Part shown: positions 44,335 through 51,677 of the stretch, piece by piece | How the letters are laid out: every line of letters starts with the position of its first letter | Position numbering within the stretch: the stretch's first letter is position 1 | Assembly (NCBI RefSeq): GCF_031458255.1 | Contig: NZ_JAVDYC010000001.1 | Location: 9,162,501 to 9,226,500, forward strand | Direction: 5' to 3' | DNA length: 64,000 nucleotides | Origin: Catenuloplanes niger | GTDB lineage: Bacteria; Actinomycetota; Actinomycetes; Mycobacteriales; Micromonosporaceae | Position numbers and translations under genes: made by a program | The notes under the pieces: model-generated | What the model saw: only the letters and a program-made list of their open reading frames with translations | The model's database searches: none | What the model was told of the DNA's origin: nothing

Positions 44335-44545
44335 AGATATGGTGTTGCACGCAGCTGGTTCGGGCGGCGTGGAAACGTGGCGTCCGAGGCAAGAGGGAAC
44401 CCGGTGTGAGTCCGGGACTGCCCCGCAGCGGTGAGTGGGAACGAAAGCCGTCACAAGCACTGGGTGTCGTCACAGGCGCCTGGGAAGCGACGGCCGGTAG
44501 GCGACCGGCACGGTCACGCCCGCGAGTCCGAAGACCTGCCAGCGC
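44335..44545 (+). promoter_or_regulatory. Cobalamin riboswitch
   Basis: The conserved core is clear: GAGGCAAGAGGGAACCCGG, GTGTGAGTCCGGGACTGCCC, CGCAGCGGTGAGTGGGAACG, GAAAGCCGTCAC, then the CTGGGAAGCGACGGCCGGTA segment and the B12 box GAGTCCGAAGACCTGCC ending near 44540. It precedes the class Ia ribonucleotide reductase genes. In Streptomyces, coenzyme B12 shuts off the class Ia nrdABS operon through such a riboswitch, letting the B12-dependent class II enzyme take over; the same is expected here. Confidence 0.93.
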
Positions 44546-44575
44546 ACCGCGTCGCCCCTCGGGGGAGGCGCGGTG
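44545..44575 (+). terminator. Probable riboswitch expression-platform hairpin
   Basis: CACCGCG and CGCGGTG close a long GC stem around CGCCCC/GGGGG immediately after the B12 box. It is placed to act as the terminator that forms when cobalamin is bound. Confidence 0.5.
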
Positions 44576-44701
44576 GTCCGAGGCCGCGCGGGACGGCCGA
44601 CGCCGACCAGCCGCTGCGGCCGCGATCCACGCGTGCCCGGTGGTGGCCTGCGCCCGCGCGGCCCCGGACCCTGTCGAGGGATTCGGACTCGCGAGGAGCG
44701 A

Positions 44702-47110
44702 ATGAGGATGACGGCCACCGAGACCGCGGTACCGGCGCGGACCACACGAACACCAACACCGACGCGGGTACGCACGCGCGACGGCGCGCTCGAACCCGTC
44801 GACGCCGACCGGATCGTGCGGGCGGTCGCGCGGTGGGTCGCGGACCTGGGGGAGGTCGACCCGCTGCGCGTGGCGACCAGGACGATCGGCGGCCTGTACG
44901 ACGGCGCGACCACGGACGAGCTGGGCGAGCTCGTGATCCGGACCGCGGCGGAGCTGATCGGCGAGGAGCCGCAGTACTCCCGGCTCGCGGCCCGGCTGCT
45001 GATCACGGCGGTCGAGGAGGAGGTCGCCGGGCAGGACATCGGCACGTTCGCCGAGTCGATCGGCCGGGGGCACGCGCTGGGCCTGATCGGCGACGCCACC
45101 GCCGCGTTCGTGGCGGCGCACCGGGACCGGCTCGACGCCGCCGTCGACAGGACCAACGACCTGCGGTTCGAGTACTTCGGGGTGCGCACGGTCGCGGACC
45201 GCTACCTGCTGCGCCACCCGCACACCCGCAGGGTCGTCGAGACACCGCAGTACTGGCTGCTGCGCGTCGCCTGCGGCCTGTCCCGGACGGTGGACGAGGC
45301 GATCGGGTTCTACCGCCTGATGGCCGGCCTGGCCTACCTGCCCAGCTCGCCGACGCTGTTCAACTCCGGCACCCGGCACACCCAGATGTCGTCGTGCTTC
45401 CTGGTCGACTCGCCGCGCGACGAACTGGACTCGATCTACGAGCGCTACCACCAGGTCGCGAAGCTGTCGAAGTTCTCCGGCGGGATCGGCATCTCCTGGT
45501 CCCGGGTACGCGGCCGGGGCGCGCTGATCCGCGGCACGAACGGCCGGTCGAACGGGATCGTGCCGTTTTTGAAGACGCTGGACGCGGGCGTGGCCGCGGT
45601 CAACCAGGGCGGCCGGCGCAAGGGCGCGGCCTGCGTCTACCTGGAGCCGTGGCACCCGGACGTGGAGGAGTTCCTGGAGCTGCGGGACAACACCGGCGAG
45701 GAGTCCCGCCGCACCCACAACCTGAACCTGGCCAACTGGATCCCGGACGAGTTCATGCGCCGGGTCGAGGCGGACGCGGACTGGTCGCTGATCGACCCGT
45801 CCGACGCGCCCGAGCTGCCGGACCTGTACGGCGCGGCGTTCGACGAGGCGTACCGCGCGGCGGAGAGGAAGGCGGTCCGGACCGTCCGGGCCCGTGACCT
45901 GTACGGCCGGATGATGCGCACGCTCGCGCAGACCGGCAACGGGTGGATGACGTTCAAGGACCCGGCCAACCGGCTGTCCAACCAGACCGGCGCGCCCGGC
46001 AACACCATCCACCTGTCCAACCTGTGCACCGAGATCCTCGAGGTGAACTCCGACGACGAGACCGCGGTCTGCAACCTGGGCTCGGTCAACCTGGGCGCGC
46101 ACGTGACCGCGGCCGGCGTCGACTGGGCACGGCTGCGCGCCACGGTACGGACGGCGGTCGTCTTCCTGGACCGGGTCATCGACATCAACTACTACCCGTC
46201 GGCGCAGGCGGCCGCGTCGAACCCGCGCTGGCGGCCGGTCGGGCTCGGGCTGATGGGTCTGCAGGACGCGTTCTTCACGCTCCGGCTGCCGTTCGACTCG
46301 GCCGAGGCGCGGGAGCTGTCCACCCGGGTGCAGGAGGAGATCCTGCTGACCGCGCTGGAGACCTCCGCCGGGCTGGCCGAGGAGCACGGCGCGCATCCGG
46401 CGTTCCCGGAGACCCGGGCCGCCCGCGGCGATCTGCACCCGGACCTGTGGGGCGCCACGCCGGTGCAGACCGCGCGCTGGGCCGCCGTCCGGGCCCGGGT
46501 CGCCGCGACCGGGCTGCGCAACTCGCTGCTGGTGGCGATCGCGCCGACCGCCACGATCGCGTCGATCGCCGGCGCCTACGAGTGCATCGAGCCGCAGGTG
46601 TCCAACCTGTTCAAACGCGAGACGATGTCCGGTGAGTTCCTTCAGATCAACACCTATCTGGTACGGGAACTGAAGGCCCGCGGGCTGTGGACCGCGCCGA
46701 TCCGGGAGCGGATCAAGCGCGCCGAGGGCTCGGTGCAGGGCATCACGGAGCTGCCCGCGGACGTGCGGGAGCTGTTCCGGACCGCGTGGGAGCTGCCGCA
46801 GCGGGCGCTGATCGACCTGGCCGCGGCCCGTGCGCCGTACGTCGACCAGTCGCAGTCGCTGAACCTGTTCATGAGCGCGCCGACGATCGGCAAGCTCTCC
46901 TCGATGTACCTCCACGCCTGGAAGTCCGGGCTGAAGACCAGCTACTACCTGCGCTCGCGACCGGCGACGCGGATCCAGCAGGCGACCGTCGCGGTCACGG
47001 CGCCGGCGGTCACGGCGCCGGCCGTCGCGGCGCCGGCCGTCGCGGTTGCCGACCCGGAGGCGCTCGCCTGCTCGCTGGAGAACCCCGAGTCCTGCGAAGC
47101 CTGCCAGTAG
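44702..47110 (+). CDS. nrdA: Class Ia ribonucleoside-diphosphate reductase, alpha subunit
   Basis: 802 residues from ATG 44702 with GAGGAGCG ribosome site. An ATP-cone allosteric domain (about 20-110, RVRTRDGALEPVDADRIVRA) precedes the ten-stranded barrel. Active-site residues: Cys in QMSSCFLVD (disulfide partner), NLCTEIL (thiyl Cys and Glu), CNLGSVNLG (second redox Cys), and the C-terminal shuttle CEAC at 798-801 that accepts electrons from thioredoxin/glutaredoxin. It reduces ribonucleoside diphosphates with NrdB. An Ala/Val repeat linker (VTAPAVTAPAVAAPAVAVAD) precedes the tail. Regulated by the upstream cobalamin riboswitch. Confidence 0.95.
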   Translation: MRMTATETAVPARTTRTPTPTRVRTRDGALEPVDADRIVRAVARWVADLGEVDPLRVATRTIGGLYDGATTDELGELVIRTAAELIGEEPQYSRLAARLLITAVEEEVAGQDIGTFAESIGRGHALGLIGDATAAFVAAHRDRLDAAVDRTNDLRFEYFGVRTVADRYLLRHPHTRRVVETPQYWLLRVACGLSRTVDEAIGFYRLMAGLAYLPSSPTLFNSGTRHTQMSSCFLVDSPRDELDSIYERYHQVAKLSKFSGGIGISWSRVRGRGALIRGTNGRSNGIVPFLKTLDAGVAAVNQGGRRKGAACVYLEPWHPDVEEFLELRDNTGEESRRTHNLNLANWIPDEFMRRVEADADWSLIDPSDAPELPDLYGAAFDEAYRAAERKAVRTVRARDLYGRMMRTLAQTGNGWMTFKDPANRLSNQTGAPGNTIHLSNLCTEILEVNSDDETAVCNLGSVNLGAHVTAAGVDWARLRATVRTAVVFLDRVIDINYYPSAQAAASNPRWRPVGLGLMGLQDAFFTLRLPFDSAEARELSTRVQEEILLTALETSAGLAEEHGAHPAFPETRAARGDLHPDLWGATPVQTARWAAVRARVAATGLRNSLLVAIAPTATIASIAGAYECIEPQVSNLFKRETMSGEFLQINTYLVRELKARGLWTAPIRERIKRAEGSVQGITELPADVRELFRTAWELPQRALIDLAAARAPYVDQSQSLNLFMSAPTIGKLSSMYLHAWKSGLKTSYYLRSRPATRIQQATVAVTAPAVTAPAVAAPAVAVADPEALACSLENPESCEACQ

Positions 47111-47144
47111 CGCCCGCCCGCCGTACCCCCGAAGGACTTGCAGA

Positions 47145-48140
47145 ATGCTCCTGGATCCTGGAATGGACCTGACCCTGCGGCCGATGAAGTACCCGCACTT
47201 CTTCGACCGCTTCAAGGACGCCATCAAGAACACGTGGACGGTCGAGGAGGTCGACCTCCACTCCGACCTCGCCGACCTCGCGAAGCTGTCGCCCGCGGAA
47301 CAGCACCTGGTGTCGCGGCTCGTCGCGTTCTTCGCGACCGGTGACACCATCGTGGCGAACAACCTGGTGCTCAATCTCTACCAGCACGTCAACTCGCCGG
47401 AGGGCCGCCTCTACCTGTCCCGGCAGCTGTTCGAGGAGGCCGTGCACGTCCAGTTCTACCTGAACCTGCTCGACACCTACGTGCCGGACGAGAAGGAGCG
47501 GTTCGCGGCGTTCGCGGCGGTGGAGAACATCCCGTCGATCGCCCGCAAGGCCGAGTTCTGCTTCCGGTGGATCGACTCGGTCTTCGAACTGCGCGAGCTG
47601 CGCACCCGGGACGACCGCCGGAAGTTCCTGCTCAACCTGATCTGCTTCGCCGCCTGCATCGAGGGCCTGTTCTTCTACGGCGCGTTCGCGTACGTCTACT
47701 TCCTGCGCTCGCGCGGTCTGCTGCACGGCCTCGCGTCCGGCACCAACTGGGTGTTCCGCGACGAGTCGATGCACATGGCGTTCGCGTTCGACGTGGTCGA
47801 CACGGTCCGCGCGGAGGAGCCGGAGCTGTTCGACGCGGAGATGGAGCGGCAGGTGCGCGACATGCTCGCCGAGGCGGTCGAGTGCGAGGTGCAGTTCGCG
47901 GCCGACCTGCTCGACCAGGGCGTGTCCGGCATGTCACCGGGCGACATGCGGGAGTACCTGCAGCACGTCGCGGACCGCCGGCTCGCGCTGCTCGGCATCG
48001 CGCCGATGTACGGGTCGGCGAACCCGTTCGCGTTCATGGAGTTGCAGGACGTGCAGGAGCTGTCCAACTTCTTCGAACGCCGGGTCTCGGCGTACCAGGT
48101 CGGCGTGACCGGCTCCGTCGCGTTCGACGACGACTTCTGA
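47145..48140 (+). CDS. nrdB: Class Ia ribonucleotide reductase, beta subunit
   Basis: 331 residues, starting 34 bp after nrdA with GAAGG ribosome site. The diiron-carboxylate ligands are in order: Asp67 (ATGDTIV), Glu98 and His101 in FEEAVHVQFY, then Glu in CIEGLFFYG and the later DESMHMAF pair (Glu, His). Tyr105 occupies the EExxHxxxY radical position. The protein forms the tyrosyl radical that is transferred to NrdA. The C-terminus (VTGSVAFDDDF) is the peptide that docks on NrdA. A stem-loop 10 bp after the stop ends the operon. Confidence 0.95.
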   Translation: MLLDPGMDLTLRPMKYPHFFDRFKDAIKNTWTVEEVDLHSDLADLAKLSPAEQHLVSRLVAFFATGDTIVANNLVLNLYQHVNSPEGRLYLSRQLFEEAVHVQFYLNLLDTYVPDEKERFAAFAAVENIPSIARKAEFCFRWIDSVFELRELRTRDDRRKFLLNLICFAACIEGLFFYGAFAYVYFLRSRGLLHGLASGTNWVFRDESMHMAFAFDVVDTVRAEEPELFDAEMERQVRDMLAEAVECEVQFAADLLDQGVSGMSPGDMREYLQHVADRRLALLGIAPMYGSANPFAFMELQDVQELSNFFERRVSAYQVGVTGSVAFDDDF

Positions 48141-48149
48141 TGCGGCCGC

Positions 48150-48182
48150 CACGTGCCCTTTGAGACGATCAAGGGGCACGTG
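48150..48182 (+). terminator. Terminator of the nrdAB operon
   Basis: CACGTGCCCTTTGA pairs with TCAAGGGGCACGTG (14 bp, one G-T pair) around a 5-nt loop, starting 10 bp after the nrdB stop codon. Confidence 0.75.
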
Positions 48183-48212
48183 GCACGTCTGCACAACGGA
48201 ACGGACTCTTCG

Positions 48213-48719
48213 ATGACCCTCCCGGACCTCGCCGGCCGACCGCCGTCCGCGTCCGAGCTCACGCTCTCGCAGATCATGGACCAACACCACACCAACCTGA
48301 TGGGTACGGTCCACGGCGGGCGCATCCTCAACCTGATCGACTCCGTGGCCGGTGTGGTCGCGGCCCGCCACTCCGACGGCCCCGCGGTCACGGCCGCGAT
48401 CGACGAGACCGCGTTCCTGCAGGCCGTGCGCGTCGGCGACGTGGTGCACGTGCGGGCGCGGATCACCTGGGCCGGGCGCAGTTCGATGGAGGTCGCGGTG
48501 CGCTGCACCGCGGACCGCTGGGACCGCGCGGTGCCGCCGACCGTGGTCGCGACCGCGCATCTGGTCATGGTCGCGGTCGACGACCGGGGCAGGCCCCGCC
48601 CGGTCCCGCCGCTGGAACTGACCACGGACGAGGAACGGCACGCGTTCCACCTCGCGGAGATCCGCCGCAAGCACCGCCTGGTCCTGCGCGACGAACTCGC
48701 GGCCGCCGCGGCCGGCTAG
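48213..48719 (+). CDS. Hotdog-fold acyl-CoA thioesterase
   Basis: 168 residues from ATG 48213; a longer start (48153) would lie inside the nrdB terminator. It matches the YciA/ACOT cytosolic acyl-CoA hydrolase type: ELTLSQIMDQHHTNLMGTVH, GGRILNLIDSVAGVVAARHS, then ETAFLQAVRVGDVVHVRARI and TVVATAHLVMVAVDDRGRPR. The family hydrolyses acyl-CoA esters and forms hexamers. The N-terminal extension is short. It is the last gene before a strong hairpin at 48742. Confidence 0.9.
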   Translation: MTLPDLAGRPPSASELTLSQIMDQHHTNLMGTVHGGRILNLIDSVAGVVAARHSDGPAVTAAIDETAFLQAVRVGDVVHVRARITWAGRSSMEVAVRCTADRWDRAVPPTVVATAHLVMVAVDDRGRPRPVPPLELTTDEERHAFHLAEIRRKHRLVLRDELAAAAAG

Positions 48720-48741
48720 CGAACCGCCCCCGCGACCCCGC

Positions 48742-48780
48742 GGCGCCCGTTCACGTCGCCGGTGCGACGTGAACGGCGCC
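48742..48780. terminator. Strong hairpin terminator
   Basis: GGCGCCCGTTCACGTCGC pairs with GCGACGTGAACGGCGCC (17 bp, one bulged C) around a CGGT loop, 22 bp after the thioesterase stop codon. The ACGTGARCGGCGCCGTGGTC sequence recurs twice in degenerate form up to 48845. Confidence 0.75.
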
Positions 48781-48841
48781 GTGGTCGCCTGAGCCCGTGG
48801 TCACATGGGCGGCGCCCGTGGCTACGTGAGCGGCGCCGTGG

Positions 48842-49405
48842 TCACGGAGCGGCGGCGGGGCGCTCGGGACGGCGGGGACGGTGGCGGGACGGATCGTCGC
48901 GCGGGCGCTGCCCCGGTGGGGCGAACAGCGGGCGCAGCGCCCGTTCCAGCTCGTCGGCCTCGCGCGCGAACGACAGGTGACGCTGCCGGGTCATCCCGAC
49001 ACCGCACCAGCCGAGCACCGCCGCCAGCGCCAGCGCGAGGTACGGGACCGGGTTGCCGAAGCCGGTCACGAAGGCCAGCAGCGGGAGTGTCGGCAGCCCG
49101 ACCATCGCGGCGAGGACGTAGTACATGTGCCCGTAGAACAGCGGGTACCAGGACTCGACGATCCGGCCGGTCACGACCGTGCTCCGCGCGCGGGGGCCGA
49201 TGTGCGCCGTCAGGTACGGCGACGGGTGGGTCGACGAGTTCGCCGGCATCCGCGCGCGGACCCGGCCGGAGTCGGAGACCCGGGACGACAGCCCCGTGCT
49301 CTCCCGGAGCCGAGCCGAACGCTCCCGGACGGTGGCGATCGTCTCCGCGGGCGTCGCGCCGCGGACCGTGATCTCGACGGCCCGCCGTATTCGCCGGACA
49401 CTCAC
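48842..49405 (-). CDS. Membrane protein, paralogue A (unknown function)
   Basis: 187 residues from GTG 49405. About 90 N-terminal residues (VEITVRGATPAETIATVRER, GLSSRVSDSGRVRARMPANS, STVVTGRIVESWY) precede two membrane helices (about 91-113 and 121-142) and a basic/Pro-rich C-terminal tail. Clearly homologous to the next gene upstream (49516-50211), with which it shares the N-terminal VSDSGRVRAR motif and helix spacing, so they are a tandem duplication. No domain recognised. Confidence 0.7.
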   Translation of the reverse strand: MSVRRIRRAVEITVRGATPAETIATVRERSARLRESTGLSSRVSDSGRVRARMPANSSTHPSPYLTAHIGPRARSTVVTGRIVESWYPLFYGHMYYVLAAMVGLPTLPLLAFVTGFGNPVPYLALALAAVLGWCGVGMTRQRHLSFAREADELERALRPLFAPPGQRPRDDPSRHRPRRPERPAAAP

Positions 49406-49515
49406 CCTCGCCGCCCCCTCGATCGTCCCGCCACCCTACGACACCGCTGCCGGTGGCGCCGCCGCCGTGCGCCCGCCGTCGGTGCGCCGCGGTCGAGGCC
49501 CGTCCGGGCGAGCGG

Positions 49516-50211
49516 TCACTCCGGCGTCGCGGGACGCAGGCCGGACGGGCGCGGACGCCCCGGTGCCGGGTCGCCCGGCGCCGCCGCATGCTCGCGTGCG
49601 TCGCGCGGCGGACCGTCGGGTGGTGCCGGACCGTCGGGCGGTGCCGGCGGACCGTCGGGTGACGGCCCGGTGGGGAGCGGCGGGGTGGGCTCCGGGTGGC
49701 CGCCGGGCCGGGGGCGGTCGCGGAGGGCGAGCAGGAGGTGAGCCGCGCGGTCCAGGTCGGGGGCGTTCGCCGCGAACGCCACGCGACGGTGGCGGGTGGT
49801 CAGGAAGCCGACGTGGCCGAGCAGCAGCGCGCCCACCCCGCACACGTAGAGACCGGGATTGCGCGGGCCGCCCTCGAACGCCAGGATCGGCAGCACGGCC
49901 AGCGCGAGCAGCCCGGCGAGGCCGTAGTAGAGGTAGGAGTAGGCCACCTCCAGGTAGGACTCGCGGATCTGGCCGGTCAGCACCGTGCCGCGGTCGGCGG
50001 CGACGAGCCGCGCGGTGAGGTGCGGCGCCATGTGGGTCGGCGAGGGCACCGGCAGCCGGGCGCGCACCCGGCCCGCGTCGGAGACGTGGAACGACACGCG
50101 CGTGCCGCCCACCACGACGGCGCCCCGCTCGCGGACGGCGGCGATCACCTCGGCGGGGCCGGCGCCGGCCACCTCGATCGTGATCGGCCGTCGATGCCGC
50201 CGGAAACCCAT
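49516..50211 (-). CDS. Membrane protein, paralogue B with Pro/Gly-rich tail
   Basis: 231 residues from ATG 50211. N-terminal part ITIEVAGAGPAEVIAAVRER and FHVSDAGRVRARLPVPSPTH, then two membrane helices (VAYSYLYYGLAGLLALAVLP and GLYVCGVGALLLGHVGFLTT) and a ~75-residue tail of PDGPPAPPDG repeats. The paralogue A homology stops before the tail. Both genes are preceded by a CGTAGGGTGGC sequence on their own strand, so the promoter was duplicated as well. Function unknown. Confidence 0.7.
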   Translation of the reverse strand: MGFRRHRRPITIEVAGAGPAEVIAAVRERGAVVVGGTRVSFHVSDAGRVRARLPVPSPTHMAPHLTARLVAADRGTVLTGQIRESYLEVAYSYLYYGLAGLLALAVLPILAFEGGPRNPGLYVCGVGALLLGHVGFLTTRHRRVAFAANAPDLDRAAHLLLALRDRPRPGGHPEPTPPLPTGPSPDGPPAPPDGPAPPDGPPRDAREHAAAPGDPAPGRPRPSGLRPATPE

Positions 50212-50378
50212 GTGCCCCGCCTCCCGTGTCCGCAGCCACCCTACGTGATGATCGCTGACGCGCGCGTCGAGCAGCGGGCCGGGGGAGTGCGGGCGCGGTG
50301 GCGAGCGGGTCCGCCGTACCGGTGCCGGTTTCGGGGTGTTCGGGTCTGAAATGTGCCCTGATCAGCGAGAATGACGGG

Positions 50379-51380
50379 ATGACGGTGCGGCGGGGGATGC
50401 GGCGGTCGGCGGTGCTCGGCCTCGCGGTCGCGATGGCCGCGGGATGCGGCGGCGGGCCGGGGGCGCCGGTCGCGCAGCCGGGCGCCACGGCCGGCCCGCA
50501 GGCGTGGCCGAGCGGCCCGCCGCGGTTCACCGGTGCGCCCACGCCGGTCCGGCCGCCGGCAGGTTCCGCCGCTCCCTCCCTCCCGGCCGCGACACCGGGC
50601 GGCACCGCCTGGCCGACCGGTGTCCCGGCGTCGACCGGCACCCTGGCGCCGACCGGAACCCCGGTGTGGCCCGGGATGCCCGTGCCGACCGGAACCCCGG
50701 TGCCGCCCGGGATGCCCGTGCCGGGGCAGACGGCGACACCGGCGCCCGGGGGCACGCCGAGCGGCACGCCCACCGCGGGCGGCGACGGGGTGCTGAAGCG
50801 GGGCGAGAGCGGGCCGGAGATCGTGGCGCTGCAGCGGCGGCTGGACGCGCTCGGCTACTGGAACGGGCCGGCCGACGGGCGGTTCGGCGCGCTCACGCTG
50901 CAGGCGGTGTACGCGGTGCAGAAGGCGGCCGGGATCGCGCGCACCGGGCGGGCCGACGCCGAGACGCTCGCGGCGCTGGCCGGTGGCGTGCGGCCGGTCG
51001 CGCGGAGCCGCAGCGGGCACAAGGTCGAGATCGACCTGGAGCGGCAGCTGCTGATGCTGGTCGACGACGGCGCGGTCACCCGGATCCTCAACACCTCGAC
51101 CGGGTCGGACGAGTACTACCGCCACCGGGGGCGGCGCTACCTCGCGGACACGCCGGCCGGGCGGTTCACGGTCGGCCGGCAGATCGACGGCTGGCGGTAC
51201 GGTCCGCTCGGCCCGCTCTACCGGCCGAAGTACTTCAACGGCGGGATCGCGGTGCACGGCGCGCACGACATCCCGCCCTACCCGGCGTCGCACGGCTGCG
51301 CGCGGTTGTCGATCGCGGCGATGGACTGGGTGTGGAGCAGCGGCGAGATGCCGGTCGGCACCCGGGTCTGGGTCTACTGA
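50379..51380 (+). CDS. L,D-transpeptidase lipoprotein with peptidoglycan-binding domain
   Basis: 333 residues. A lipobox (VAMAAGC) ends the signal peptide. A long Pro/Gly/Thr-rich linker (PTGTPVWPGMPVPTGTPVPP) spans the wall. Then comes a peptidoglycan-binding_1 domain (about 140-205, KRGESGPEIVALQRRLDALG, FGALTLQAVYAVQKAAG) and a YkuD catalytic domain with HGAHDIPPYPASHGCARLS, containing the His and the SHGC nucleophile. It should form 3-3 crosslinks in peptidoglycan or attach proteins to it. Start ATG 50379 gives a proper lipoprotein signal. Confidence 0.9.
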   Translation: MTVRRGMRRSAVLGLAVAMAAGCGGGPGAPVAQPGATAGPQAWPSGPPRFTGAPTPVRPPAGSAAPSLPAATPGGTAWPTGVPASTGTLAPTGTPVWPGMPVPTGTPVPPGMPVPGQTATPAPGGTPSGTPTAGGDGVLKRGESGPEIVALQRRLDALGYWNGPADGRFGALTLQAVYAVQKAAGIARTGRADAETLAALAGGVRPVARSRSGHKVEIDLERQLLMLVDDGAVTRILNTSTGSDEYYRHRGRRYLADTPAGRFTVGRQIDGWRYGPLGPLYRPKYFNGGIAVHGAHDIPPYPASHGCARLSIAAMDWVWSSGEMPVGTRVWVY

Positions 51381-51677
51381 GGACGGACCCGGCCATCGGC
51401 TCGGAACGTCGCGGGCGTCCATCATGGACGGCGGGGAATCCGTGCGGATTGGCCGGCACCTGAGCGAGTATCCGGTCCGGCACGGTGTGCGGGTCCATGG
51501 TTTTGTCGGAATTACCGTTCCGAACGCCGCGCTGCTACCAACGGTGACCTTGCCGCGCGTCGAGCGCGTCAGGGCTCCGGGTACGCCCGGCGCGCGATCG
51601 CCTGTACCCGGGCGAGCGCGCGTCGGGCTCGGCTGTTGCGGTCGCTTCCGAACGGTGGCGCGACCCACCGGCCGGGG
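51381..51677. other. Non-coding gap between convergent genes
   Basis: No plausible gene on either strand; the longest frame lacks a ribosome site and family features. No strong hairpin was found by eye. Confidence 0.5.

Noticed and set aside
43688-47374. A 1228-residue antisense frame across the helicase 3' end and nrdA
   Set aside because: Shadow of high-GC genes; it has no family motif and nrdA on the other strand is unmistakable.
48153-48212. Earlier GTG start for the hotdog thioesterase
   Set aside because: It lies within the nrdB terminator hairpin and adds residues not typical for the family.
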